The notes: generated by a model not told the origin, from the letters alone. A stretch of DNA of 64,000 nucleotides from Macrothele yani (GCA_039090855.1 CM077011.1:18973001-19037000); one strand, 5' to 3'; positions 34,495 to 45,580 are shown, numbered from the stretch's first letter. Numbers and translations: made by a program.

Positions 34495-34608
34495 GAATGT
34501 CCAAGCCGGTGGCAGTATGGACGGGAAGATCATGACTTACCTACTTTTCAACGTAGCTAAGTCATGATATTCTCGTCCATACTGTCATTTGTCACCGGCA
34601 TGGACATT
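34495..34608. repeat. Inverted repeat, ~50-bp arms
   Basis: GAATGTCCAAGCCGGTGGCA and its continuation up to CATGACTTAC near 34543 pair with the reverse complement of 34553-34608, with a small indel and a short loop around TTTTCAACG. It sits in the 3' untranslated part of the mariner. Confidence 0.75.
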
Positions 34609-35620
34609 CCTGACATTAAGAAATTGTCGTACCGGTATACCAGGTTCAAGAAGCCCATCTCCTAAAAATCCGTGCTCTGTAAATCGAACTGCTGGTTTCA
34701 CGTCATCATTGCCGGTGTAATGGTGTCCAACCAGCGCACTCTTCAAAGCTGGGAAGTGAAAGTCCCTGTGCGCTAAGTCAGGGTTAATAGGGAATTGAGG
34801 TCCATGCGTTCCAATCGAATCTAGCCCAAAGAGCTTTGTTGTTGCCGCCGCATGGAGTCTCTCGTTGTCATCCAGAAGCAGAACACCAGAAGTGAGAAGA
34901 CCTGTCCTTTTTGGTTGAATGGTAGCTCTCAAGCGTGTCAGTGTTTCACAGTACTTGGCAGCATTCACCGTTTTACTATGAAGGGGAAGTCCAGAAAAAT
35001 AACCCCTTTGGCGTCTCAAAACACAGCCAGCAGGATCTTGCCGGCGGACACGGTTACCTTGAACGTGTTTTTGCCCGAAGAACTGCGGCGCTTTCATTCC
35101 CTAGAGGCGAACTTTGATTCCGGAGTGTAATAGTGGACCTGATTTCATCACCCGTCGCAATGCTGAAGAGAAACTGATTGTATTCCTCCTCGTAACGCAA
35201 TAGATGTGGCAGACTAATGTTCATTCTTTGGGACTTGTGTTTGGAAGTCAGTTGTCAAGGCACCCAAGGTGCTGACACTTCGCGATAGACCAGGATGAAA
35301 CGCAATGTTGCGGTGTACAAGCATGCCCGGTCTTCAATGCTGACGCAAGCGTATACGAGTGATCCGTCGGTCGGTGCAAATCGTGGCATCCACACGTTCC
35401 ATATCACCGTCGAGTACCTTCCAGGTCGTTGCTCGTCTGACACACACATTCTCACGCCCGTCACGAAACTGCACCATCGCAGCACCGTTTGCTCCGATAT
35501 CACCTCCGGACTATACACAACGAGTCACTTATGAACTTCTGTACTTCTCGTGCCACGTGCCCATCCGTAGCGGACAACCGCCCGCAGTTTATCTTTTGTC
35601 CACATATGTAACATTCGACT
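34585..35620 (-). pseudogene. Mariner transposase, broken
   Basis: N-terminus: MHMWTKDKLRAVVRYGWARG, a stop after STEVHK, then YSPEVISEQTVLRWCSFVTG, a mariner-type helix-turn-helix domain. C-terminal half (34585-35097): VQGNRVRRQDPAG, FSGLPLHSKTVNAAKYCETL, RTGLLTSGVLLLDDNERLH (second Asp), PQFPINPDLAHRDFHF (third Asp) and the ending HAGDK. The second and third Asp are 34 residues apart (DD34D). The middle, including the first Asp motif, is decayed. Confidence 0.82.
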
Positions 35621-35644
35621 GTTCGCCATCACGACTTAAGCTCT

Positions 35645-35990
35645 TATGACGAGGGCGCACTCTGAGTTGTGGTCGCTCGCGTCCACCTACGCATGCGTGG
35701 CATTGACCCTGCAGACCAAACATCACTTAGTGGAAGAGACGAATATCCGAAAACTACAGGCGATATAGTTTTCCGCATCAGTACATCACCTCCGACAATA
35801 TCGATACTCTTACCGTATTTTCTGACTAGCCCTCCTATTTTGTAACCAACCAGTGCATACTACATTAGATCTAATCACTATCTTGGTTAGTTTTCTTTTG
35901 TGTTTGCTGAGCGGGACGTATTGTAGTGTTATTTAGAATAGGACTAATACAATGATTAACTGGATATATAAGAACCTTAATCAAAAAATT
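35645..35990. other. Intergenic DNA, nothing recognised
   Basis: Between the mariner and the 25-bp array. No gene or repeat was identified. Confidence 0.4.
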
Positions 35991-35995
35991 TTAAG

Positions 35996-37144
35996 AGCGG
36001 TTTGGCTCATGTGGTTTCAGACAGGTTCGGCTCATGTGATTTAAGACAGGTTTAACTCATGTGGTTTAAAACAGGTTTAGCTCATGTGGTTTAAGAGATG
36101 TTTGGCTAACGTTGTTTTGCGAGAGGTTTGGCTCATGTTGTTTAAGAGAGGTTTGGCTCATGTGGTTTAAGAAAGGTTTGGCTCATGTGGTTTAAGAGAG
36201 GTGTGGCTCATGTGGTTTAAGAGAGGTTTGGCTAATGTGGTTCAAGAGAAGTTTGGCTCATGTGATTTAAGAGAAGTTTGGCTCATGTGGTTTAAGAGAG
36301 GTTTAGCTCATGTGCTTTAAGATAGGTTTGGCTCATGTGGTTCAAGAGACGTTTGGCTCATGTGATTTAAGAGAGGTTTGGCTCATGTGATTTAAGAGAG
36401 GTTTGGCTCATGTGATTTAAGAGAAGTTTGGCTCATGTGGTTTAAGAGAAGTTTAGCTCATGTGATTTAAGAGAAGTTTGGCTCATGTGGTTTAAGAGAA
36501 GTTTGGCTCATGTGGTTTAAGAGAGGTTTAGCTCATGTGATTTAAGAGAAGTTTGCCTCATGTGGTTTAAGAGCGGTTTAGCTCATGTGCTTTAAGAGAA
36601 GTTTGCCTCATGTGGTTTAAGGGAGGTTTAGCTCATTTGCTTTAAGATAGGTTTAGCTCATGTGGTTCAAGAGACGTTTGGCTCATGTGATTTAAGAGAG
36701 GTTTGGCTCATGTGATTTAAGAGAAGTTTGGCTCATGTGGTTTAAGAGAGGTTTAGCTCATGTGCTTTAAGATAGGTTTGGCTCATGTGGTTCAAGAGAC
36801 GTTTGGCTCATGTGATTTAAGAGAGGTTTGGCTCATGTGATTTAAGAGAAGTTTGGCTCATGTGGTTTAAGAGAAGTTTAGCTCATGTGATTTAAGAGAA
36901 GTTTGGCTCATGTGGTTTAAGAGAAGTTTGGCTCATGTGGTTTAAGAGAGGTTTAGCTCATGTGATTTAAGAGAAGTTTGCCTCATGTGGTTTAAGAAAG
37001 GTTTAGCTCATGTGCTTTAAGATAGGTTTGGCTCATGTGGTTCAAGAGACGTTTGGCTCATGTGATTTAAGAGAGGTTTGGCTCATGTGCTTTAAGAGAG
37101 GTTTGGCTCATGTGCTTTAAGAGAGGTTTGGCTCATGTGGTTTT
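35996..37144. repeat. 25-bp minisatellite, ~46 copies, with higher-order units
   Basis: The unit is GAGAGGTTTGGCTCATGTGG plus TTTAA. Variants (GATAGG, GAGACG, GAGAAG; GTGG, GTGA or GTGC; TTTAA or TTCAA) recur in fixed order. The marker phrase starting GATAGGTTT and followed by TTCAAGAGACG appears near 36322, 36647, 36772 and 37022, at spacings of 13, 5 and 10 units. This shows that blocks of units were duplicated together. There are no unique spacers and no coding frame, so it is not a CRISPR array. Confidence 0.93.
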
Positions 37145-38150
37145 ACAGGAAGTTTCCTTGGAATTATCATGTTTTATGGTTTCCATGAAGAATGTATAGG
37201 GTCGTTACTTTTCCCTATCAATCTTTCTGTTTGATTGGAATTTGATTATATTTAAAATTTTTAAACGTTTTTCTTGAATTGTAGCTATTGCTCTTCTTGA
37301 CTTTAACCTCTTAAAGCGTTTCAAGGTTCCTTTATTTAATTCAGTCATTTCATTTTCCTCAACGTTAGAAAAACTTTATCCCATTAGTGTTTTCTAACAA
37401 ATGATTTTAAGACAGTTAGGAACGCCACATTATTTGTTATTGCTTTCATTTTCTATACTTATCATTCGAATGTTCTTATATAAAATTTTTTTAATAAATG
37501 TCATTACCTAACCGATCTCAGAAAGAAGAAATGGCACTACTTTTTTTAAACAGAGCGGTAAAGCGTTTGAGATTGATTCCCCCACTTTCCGTGCCTCTAA
37601 TGTTTTATGTAATATGTCCTGAGAATTCTTGGAGTTGATGCAATGCGGGAAAGTAGTAAGAGTTATCGCATATCGACCACAAAGAACAGAAACAGACAAA
37701 ATTGTGAACGACGCAGAAAGCAACCTGGCGGGGTTTTCCTACTCTGTAGAAACCGCAATAATAGATCACGTCTCTCTCTCTCCTGGGGAAGCCTACTGCT
37801 GATCGCAAATGAATGGAAGTCCTAAGCGAAGCACTCTGTCTGGGGAACGCAGACAGAACACCCAACAATCAATGAACTAACTACAGTAACGATCACTGTT
37901 TTCACCAGACGCGCTGCTGAGACAATTGTAACCAATCAATGGCCTCTGGATAAAGTATCAACGTATGCAGTTCGCTGACGATAAGTTTGGAAGAAGTTCT
38001 TAGATCTCCTTCTGTTAGAACTGCACACAAGCTTATTGCACTATACCTAGCATAAGATCAGATATAACGCAGTTCAGCAAAAAGATATGGTTCAGAACTA
38101 TACACATGTGAAAACATAATTTGGAAAAAAATACCACGGCTTAAACTGAG
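37145..38150. other. AT-rich intergenic DNA, nothing recognised
   Basis: No gene, TIR or tRNA-like region was seen. Confidence 0.4.
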
Positions 38151-38156
38151 TAAATG

Positions 38157-38223
38157 TTGCGCCCCTTATAACGTAATTGTCTTTTTTGTGCAAAAAAAGA
38201 CAATTACGTTATAAGGGGCGCAA
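38157..38223. repeat. Perfect hairpin, 31-bp arms, 5-nt loop
   Basis: The arm TTGCGCCCCTTATAACGTAA plus TTGTCTTTTTT (38157-38187) is exactly complementary to 38193-38223 around the loop GTGCA. There are no mismatches in 31 pairs, so it is recent or kept by selection or correction. Confidence 0.95.
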
Positions 38224-38228
38224 AGCAT

Positions 38229-38385
38229 TAGATAAGGATACGATGCAATAGTTCCTAATTAAATTTTTAAGGGTCTAAACCGTTAGATAAGAATACGATA
38301 CAATAGTTAATAATTAAATTTTTAAGGGTCTAAACCGTTAGATAAGAATACGATGCAATAGTTCCTAATTAAATTTTTACCGCAA
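38229..38385. repeat. 55-bp tandem repeat, ~2.8 copies
   Basis: The unit begins GTTAGATAAGAATACGAT, continues through AATTAAATTTTTAAGGG and ends TCTAAACC. It starts directly beside the perfect hairpin. Confidence 0.85.
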
Positions 38386-38389
38386 GACG

Positions 38390-39870
38390 AAAAATAAGAC
38401 AGAAGTTAACTTACGGTAGTTGATTTTTTATTCCACCACAATATCAATAGAACGACATCGCACTTCAAAATAATAACGCAATTCATATCCGCCACATATC
38501 CCCCACAAGCAACTGTTATCTTACCCTTTTACCTATCGTTCTTATCTCATACATTCATACGTCACATTCACTCTGACCTCATATATTGCCAACCTCATTC
38601 GCATTTGAGGGAAAAGATATAACGTTAAGTTTGTAAGTATAAGCAGAACAAACGCAAATTTATATGAACATACGGGTGGGCGAGTATTATTTTTGCTGGG
38701 GCATGTTTGATAGCAGGTTTATCTACAAAACACTGAAATAAAGAACTTGTTTTGCTTTTGGTTTTCTACAGGCTGCAAAGGTATTCGCAATATCCCCACC
38801 TCCTGGATACATACTAATTAATTTTGGAGGTTTTTGCACTTTTTGGAATACAAAATGATCTAAAGTTTGGAGTCATTTTTACTAATGTTGCGTCCATTCA
38901 TTTTTAACGAAATTAGTAAAACTTAAAATGTTTCATACCCGTATAACAGATATGATATACTGCCTCAAGCACCAGTAACACACCCAGATTAAAAGGAAAT
39001 TTCATGCCTAAGAGAAAGATCTTAAAGCAGACTTTTTGTGGATTAGAGTTGAGAGGATATGTTCAAGTTCACATGATTAACTTGCACATTTTGCCTCAAC
39101 GATGCAAGTTATTATGATTCCAACACGCAGACAATACCTTTCCTCTCTTTAACTCCTTTCCTTCAAGCCAGCAACTTTGTCTTACACTCATCCCTTGCAA
39201 AGTAGTCATCAGCTACGACCTGCTCCCTCATTGCCCTAGGGCAGGCTTAAAAGCGCTGGTATAGCATTTGTTTCCACTTTCCGTATTGGAATATCCTGCT
39301 TAGTAGCACAAACAAACAGCAGAGCAATAGATAATGACTTCAGTGAATTCCTATTCACCCCCTTCATTCCCCCTTGTCGTACTTATTTGAAAAAAGGCTT
39401 AAATTGAGAATCTGGACGAGTGGAGAACAACTGAATTTTCATGGACCTGCGGATGCTATGTTGATACCTTTCTATGGAGAAGGAAAAACACACCCTGGGG
39501 AAAATACGTTCGGCTGCACGGCGAAAACCGCGGGAGTCATTATTCCTTGGAAAATTCCAGATTATAATTTCAAGTGAAAAAAATTAAAATGTGGCACATC
39601 TTGAACTGAGTGAGCGACAGGGTGGGTTAAAGCCTACCCTTGCACACCATTGCACACCCTTGCACACCCTTGGCCACGTCCCTGGCCACCGGGCGGTCAT
39701 CGCATATTCATTCTTATCTAGAATTTGTTGTAAACGTATCTGCCAAAGTATAAATATAACAAATTATAGAGAACACCCAATAGCGAAGACATCTGTCATC
39801 CTCACTTACGTAAGCAATTATAACGGTGGAATAGCTGTATAAACAGCTGAAAAGTTTTGAGGCGTTTACA
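38390..39870. other. Intergenic DNA, nothing recognised
   Basis: AT-rich sequence. A GCACACCCTT triplication lies at about 39640-39672. The right part (39590-39870) may include the unrecognised 5' end of the following Tc1 copy. Confidence 0.4.
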
Positions 39871-39884
39871 AAGCGAAGTTAGCG

Positions 39885-40770
39885 ACAGTATGGGAAAATT
39901 CGCGATTTAAGAAACTTTGAAAGAGGCATGATAGTAGGTTCAAGGCGTACAGGGGCAGGCATCTCAGAAACCTCAAACCTTCTTCACTATACAAGAATAA
40001 TTGTATCGAGGGTGTAAAATGACATGTACGCAAACAACAAAACAAGCAGTCAGCAGTCCTCCTATGGGCGAAAATTATTGGTCATGTTGTAGGGAACCGC
40101 GACTGGAGAGCATTGTATTAGGTAACAGACTACACTGTTAAAAGTTGTGTGGTAGGTTTCACCAAAATGTGGTGCTACACCAGCTACACCTTTTTCTTAG
40201 AAAGGATATACCATTCTGTGGTGCAAAATAAGCCCCAAAACATAGTGCAACCTTGCGTGTAGCCTTGTACCATTACGTGGTGAAAACTTGAACCACGTTG
40301 TTGGCTTCTATTTACCAAACACGATGGTGTATCTTTCCTCAGAAAGTGGTGCAGCTGGAGTGGCACCACTTTTTGGTGCAACCTACCATAAGGTTTTTAA
40401 CAGTGTAGTTCTATTACGGCAGGTAACAGACAGTTCAACAGTGGAACAAAGAAGGTAAATTTAGCATAACGGCCTTCCGCACATTAGCGCTAATCTGGTG
40501 TAACAGCAAACGAAACCATCGCGAAATGTCGTGGGCTCGCACCAGGGCACCAAAGCTGGATCCCTAAGGACTGGGAAAATGCCACCTTCTTTGATGAATC
40601 ACGTTTGTTTTCAGTCAATATACACCGACCGAAGGGCTCGAATATTGCGCCTACACCATGAATCGATGAATTCCAGCCGCCTTCGCTGTGTTTTAACTGA
40701 AAAGCGCAATGATATAGGATGTGGTTTCATTGAGGGTATTAGGTTACATAATAACGAGGTGTCATAACAC
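39885..40770 (+). pseudogene. Tc1-like transposase split by a MITE
   Basis: Before the MITE: MGKFRDLRNFERGMIVGSRR, GAGISETSNLL and IIVSRVYK (39890-40020), a Tc1 helix-turn-helix start. After it: HQSWIPKDWENATFFDESRL near 40548-40610, the first-Asp region with the usual W..DW.N. spacing. Later motifs are lost and frames are broken throughout. It is clearly older than the MITE at 40133-40405. Confidence 0.75.
40133..40405. mobile_element. MITE with ~78-bp TIRs
   Basis: A 273-bp element with long inverted ends: left CACTGTTAAAAGTTGTGTGG, right (reverse complement) CACTGTTAAAAACCTTATGG. Both continue through GTAGGTT.CACCAAAA, GTGGTGC and CCAGCT.CACC. TA is at 40131-40132 and 40406-40407. The interior also has repeated GTGGTG words. 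It has no ORF. It is inserted in the Tc1 pseudogene. Confidence 0.9.
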
Positions 40771-41968
40771 TATTATGGACCACGCACACCCGTACATTTG
40801 CATGATGTTGCCATACATACATATATACAGGGTTCAAAGGAAAGTCCTTATTTAGGGAAATCACTGCAGAAGAAAGGGTCCGAGTGGTACACAAGTTAGG
40901 TCTATGCATAGGAAAGAGACCATGCATGGCCAATTGAATAAGAAAGCGACTGGAGCGCCCCTACCGGCAAAGGTAAGAAGTTAGGAAACCTAACTCGCGA
41001 ACAACGCGAGATAGAAACAAAATTCCAAAGACAAAGTTGTAGCGCATCGTCTAATTAGTACGGAACAACATATGGTAAGCATGAATTATGTACATGGAAT
41101 GGGTCAAAATGCTTTTAATTCGAAATCGGTAAAGTGGGTGAAACAGACACAAAAACAATGACACGAGGTAGAAGCTGTGCATACTTATTTATAATACTGA
41201 AAAATGTTTGCAGGAGATATGCCTACTTACAGGCACAATGCACATCTGCGCGAAGTTAATGTACAGCCGGCTCGACGTGGCCACCATCGGCTACAATGCA
41301 CATTCCAAGGCGTGCAAGAATAGCTTCTCGTATACATTATCTAGCATGGCAGGTGTCACTGTGTTACAGGGGCACACAATGCGATAACATTTGCCGTAAA
41401 TCACGACCATTTCACACAACTCAGCGTTCGAGTAGCCCGCCATCAGTGTTTACAACGTGTACGTTGACTGACGTTCAAATCCCCAGCTTCAGTATTTTAT
41501 CTCACCGACCGGCTCCTACGTCACTGTCAATATTTACATACGCATTTGAATCGCTCTCTATCGTCGGCTGGAAATTGCATTGCCTAACCATCCAGAGACG
41601 GCGTGAACTTTATCAGCATTTTGACCTGTCCATGTACATAATTCGTGAACTCCATATGGCGTTTCCCTACTAATTAGGCGAAGCGCTACAACTTTGTTAT
41701 TGGAATTCTGTTTCGATCTCGCGTTTTTCCCGAGTTAGGTTTCCTGACTTATTATCTTTGCCGCTCGGGGCACTCCAATGGCTTTCATTCGATCGGCTAT
41801 ATGTTCCAAATTGTTCATATGTTCCGACAATAACTTCCAAAAGCACGTTGTCACCTTCTATGTTTACTTTAGGTACAATCTACAATCAAATAGACAATCA
41901 CAATGATGCCACGAGTGTTGCCAATACTAAACAAGTTAGTAAAATCCTGCAATGCATTGATTATGATA

Positions 41969-42940
41969 CGCTTTCTAACATTCCAGAAATTATTACTCAA
42001 GTTATGTGGATAATGGCTGTGGAATAAATCTCGCTCCTGTACCTTTGACCCCATTTCGATGATATTCAACGAAACCGGTTCACAATACCTCCGGAACAAC
42101 ATAATAAAGTTTTGTTGCAATAGAAACAGTTTTACGCAAGTTATGAAAATAATGGCTGTAGAATAAATCTGGCTTTTGTGCAATGACCTATGACCCAAAT
42201 TCGTTGATATTCAACAGAACCGGTTCACTGTACCTCCGGAACAGCATTATGAAGTTTTGTCGCAATCCAAGCATTTTAGGTAAGTTAGGATGCACAAGGG
42301 CAATGGAATGGATCCCACTAAAGTGACTTGACCTTTAACCCCATTTCGCCCATTTTCAATAGGGTTCGTCCCCAGTGGCTCCCTACCACATACTAAAATT
42401 TCATCGAAATCGAACCATTTTTACGCAAGTTATGACGCATAAGGGCAATGGAAGAAGTCCCGCTCTTATGCCCTGACCTTTAACCCCATTTCGCCCATTT
42501 TCAACAGGTTTCGTCTTCAGGTGATCCCCTACCACATACTAAATTTTCATCGAAATCGAACAATATTTACGCATGTTATGACGCATAAAGGCAATGGAAT
42601 GGATCCCGCTTTTATGTCCTGACCTTTAACCCCATTTCTCCCATTTTCAATAGGTTTCGTCACCAAGTGATTCTTTACCACATACTAAAATTTCATCGAA
42701 ATCGAACCATTTTTACGCACGTTATGACGCATAAAGGCAATCGAATGGTTCCCGCTCCTATGTCCTGACCTTTGACCCTGCTTCGCCCATTTTCAACAGG
42801 GTTCGTCCCTAGGTGATCCCCTACCACATACTAAAAGTTCGTCGAAATCGAACCATTTTCACGTGAGTTATCGTGCGGACGGACAGACGGACGGACAAAG
42901 CTGGAGCATATACGCTTCTTCAACCTACGGTTGGAAAGCG
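41969..42940 (+). mobile_element. Non-autonomous TA element with 146-bp internal repeats
   Basis: The ends are CGCTTTC and GAAAGCG beside TA (41967-41968 and 42941-42942). The interior has units spaced 145-146 bp apart: CGCCCATTTTCAA at about 42347, 42492, 42638 and 42784. Each unit includes TACCACATACTAAA, TCATCGAAATCGAAC and TTATGACGCATAA. Near the right end is a run of GACGGACGGACGGACAAAGC type. Sister copy: 9656-10209, inverted. There is no coding capacity. Confidence 0.85.
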
Positions 42941-43012
42941 TAATAAATATCTTAGGGTGAAAAAGAAAATCAATTTCAGCGTTCCAATACTCTATTTGGA
43001 ACTGCTGATTAA

Positions 43013-43050
43013 TTATTATTATTATTATTAATAATATTATTATTATTGGA
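43013..43050. repeat. (ATT)n microsatellite
   Basis: A trinucleotide run at the edge of the insertion in the foldback arm. Confidence 0.9.
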
Positions 43051-43186
43051 ACTACTGTTTTTTATCAGTAGTATTGTTATCTCTTTCCTATACATTGACC
43101 TAACTTGTGCACCACTCGGACACTTTCTTCTGCAGTTATTGCCCTGAATAAGGACTTTCCTTTGAACCCTGTATATATGCATACAT

Positions 43187-44288
43187 AATCGCATCAGAAT
43201 AATATGACCACCTAGCTAACAATGGCAATACAGTGACCAGCTCTGATGGCCCGACGGATGACAAAGGCGAGAGGGCGTGGCATGGCAGCAATGAAGCCCT
43301 GGAAGATTTCCTGGGGCACAAGTGCCCATTCGGACTGCAGCAGAGCACGGAAGTCCAGCAGATAACGTGGCCGTGGATCAGCCCGTCCAACCTTCCCATC
43401 CACACATTCCCACCAGTGCTCTGAGATTGAGGTCGGGCAATTTCACCGGCCAAGGGAGAACGAAGATATCGCCGTCGTGCTCCTGGAATGAGTCATGCAC
43501 TCCCTTAGCGACGTGGTACGGCGCGTTGTTCTGTTGGTAGACACGATTACCAATAGGGTAAACTTCCAACTTGAAGGGATGCATGTGGACAGCCCAGATG
43601 GACAGCTAGCCATTGGCGTTTAGGAACCCGTGCAGTGGTACCAACGATCAAAGCTCATACCAGGAAATCATCCCCAGACATGTACACTGCCTCATTCGGT
43701 CTGTACTTCACCGATAAGTGTGTCCAGGTGTTTGTTTTCGTGTGTCTGATGCCGTATCCGCCACCGCCCGTCACTTCTGTGGAGAAAAACCTCGATTCGT
43801 CTTACAAGACAACCTTTCTCCACTCTTTCACTGTCCAATGACGATAGTTCCATGCAAACGGCAGGTGTCTTTGCCGATGGGCATTTGTTAACATTGGTGC
43901 CTTAACTCAGCGTTGACTCCGGAGTTCCATGCGTGATAGGGTATGCTGTACTGTTATCGGGGACATGGACCTGGGTGCTCCAGTGTTCATTTGCGTGGTC
44001 AATTGCTGCACTGTGTTCCGTCGATTGCCCTTTACACGACGACGTTCTCCACTGGAGTCGATGGCCGTAAGGGCTCCACCGATATGACGTCAGCAGGTAC
44101 TCGGTGTGTCAGCGGTTCATTCTTGGCATACCCTTACTACAGCACCTCGCGAATTGCCGACGAAGTCTGCTGCTTCTGAGATGCTTCCATCCTTGGCGCG
44201 GTAGCCAATGATCACTCTCTTTTGAACGTCCTTCAAATATTACTGCCTCTGCCCATTGTGCTCATAGAACGAACTATGGCTCATCTGT
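43187..44288 (-). pseudogene. Tc1-like transposase, truncated at 5' TIR
   Basis: Helix-turn-helix near 44230-44130 in a shifted frame: DLKDVQKRVIIGYRAKDGSI, SEAADFVGNSRGAVVRVCQE. The catalytic part at 43378-43584 reads VYPIGNRVYQQNNAPYHVAK, so the second catalytic Asp is Asn, then FVLPWPVKLPDLNLRAL with the Glu region damaged. The C-terminus is EIFQGFIAAMPRPLAFVIRR. The 3' TIR (TCAGAATAATATGACCACC) is at about 43194-43215. At the other side the element breaks off after the TGAGCCATAG that precedes the gene in the 61.6 kb copy, at a GT microsatellite. Confidence 0.8.
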
Positions 44289-44289
44289 C

Positions 44290-44800
44290 GATACATGCAT
44301 GTGTGTGTGTGTGGGTGTGGGTGTGTGCATCACTTGTTTTAACTGTTTCAACTTCTTACAAGCTACGTTTACGTGTTCTGAATGGATTACATCGTAATCA
44401 TCCTTAAAGTTTCTTTTCCGAAGGAAAAATAAAGGTAATGTTTTTACGCCTTTCTTATTTTTCAATCGAATTTCATGACTGGGATTTTGCAACATCGTCA
44501 GCATAAGAATGCGCATTCTTTTTCTCCCTCACGGCCAACATTTTGAAGGCGAATGTCAACGCAATATATTATTCGGTATGCGTTCCTAATAATGTGTTAC
44601 TGCAGTGTACAACTCATTACATAATAGCAGTTACATCTAAACCAAACTGCATCTAAAAGGTCTTTTCTTTTGTGATATCGTTCAGAGAGCAGGATTTTGC
44701 TAGTAAAAATCCATCATAAGGTTTCTTAAAAGAAAATGATCAGAACATAGCGGCATTGTCATAATGTTCAAATAGTGTAGCTAATTCGTTTATCGTGTAC
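44290..44800. other. Intergenic DNA, nothing recognised
   Basis: A GT-rich run at about 44300-44330, then AT-rich sequence with no identified element. Confidence 0.4.
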
Positions 44801-44804
44801 TACT

Positions 44805-44936
44805 CTAGTTGGTCGATTGGTCAGAGGGTTCGATTTCTGACTACTCGTCCGGTTTCGAGTCCTGGATGAAGTATACGTGATGACCTTGTCTTTTAGAGTG
44901 GTCTTTCACAGATCCATGGAACCAATGGCTCCGAAT
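44805..44936 (+). mobile_element. tRNA-headed SINE-like segment
   Basis: TCTAGTTGGTCGATTGGTCA (A box region) and GGTTTCGAGTCCTGG (B box) lie about 45 bp apart at 44810-44870. A body of about 60 bp ends at AATGGCTCCGAAT, which serves as target for the next SINE. Its 3' end was not resolved. Confidence 0.5.
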
Positions 44937-45259
44937 CAGATCAGATCAGATCAGATATAGAGGATTTTAGGAAGGGAGTATCTGACCCCAGGTCTTAAAC
45001 AACCCTTAGAAATAGGAAGCTAAGAGATTTGGGCTAGAGTGCCCAATAGGAAAGTGACACGGAAGTGAGGTAGAAAGGGGGAGGAAGACGCCCATATTTA
45101 TTATCGGGGGACCAGTACCCGGGGTATGACGGCTTAACGTGCCCATCCGACACACGGCGGGTATTTAGCGGTTCGAGCGTTCGTACTTGCCCAGGATCTA
45201 ACCTGAGGTCATCTCCGTGGCAGTCAAGAACGCTGACCACTAGGCCACCCGCTGCCCCC
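44937..45259 (-). mobile_element. SINE family S2, copy 1
   Basis: On the minus strand: a tRNA-like head starting GGGTGGCCTAGTGGTCAGCG and CTCAGGTTAGATCCTGGGC. The body contains CCGGGTACTGGTC and CCTCCCCCTTTCTACCTCAC. The tail is a (TGATC)n run of about four units (44938-44956). It is flanked by direct repeats ATGGCTCCGAAT (44925-44936 and 45260-45271). The tRNA head, simple-repeat tail and 12-bp duplication make a standard SINE insertion. Confidence 0.85.
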
Positions 45260-45271
45260 ATGGCTCCGAAT

Positions 45272-45580
45272 GATCAAATGCAGAGGATTTTAGGAAGGGA
45301 GTGTCTGACCCCAGATCTTAAACAACCCTTAGAAATAGGTAGCTATGAGATTTGGGCTAGAGTGCCCGATAGGAAGTGACACGGAAGTGAGGTAGAAAGG
45401 GGGAGGAAGACGCCCTTATTTATTATCGGGGGCCAGTACCCGGGGTATGACGGCTTAACGAGCCCATACGACGCACCGCGGGTATTTAGTGGTTCGAGCG
45501 TTCGTACCTGCCTGGTATCGAACCTGAGGTCCTTTCAGTGGCAGCCACAAACGTTGCCCACTAGGCCACCCGCGGCCCAA
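45272..45580 (-). mobile_element. SINE family S2, copy 2
   Basis: The same structure as the preceding copy, with head GGGTGGCCTAGTGGGCAACG and B box GGTTCGATACC better preserved. The tail is reduced to one TGATC. It is flanked by the same 12-bp ATGGCTCCGAAT (45260-45271 and 45581-45592). Confidence 0.85.

Larger units (their letters stand above)
34449..35640 (-). mobile_element. Mariner element, decayed
   Basis: A mariner-type coding region runs from about 35620 down to 34585. The low-coordinate end is AGTCCGAGAATAAGTTTGGC-like; the opposite TIR was not recognised. A snap-back inverted repeat (34495-34608) lies between the stop codon and that end. Confidence 0.7.
40827..43173. mobile_element. 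Foldback-type element with an insertion in its right arm
   Basis: The outermost 100 bp, starting TACAGGGTTCAAAGGAAAGT, occurs at 40827 and, inverted, at 43075-43173, both beside TA. Further inside, 40930-41130 pairs with 41590-41790 (TTAGGAAACCTAACTCG, CAAAGTTGTAGCGC, CTAATTAG). The right arm is broken between about 41835 and 43068 by extra DNA that includes the TA element 41969-42940 and an ATT run. No transposase was recognised between the inner arms. Confidence 0.65.

Noticed and set aside
35996..37144. CRISPR-like array
   Set aside because: Units are contiguous 25-bp repeats without unique spacers, in a clearly eukaryotic context and with no cas genes.
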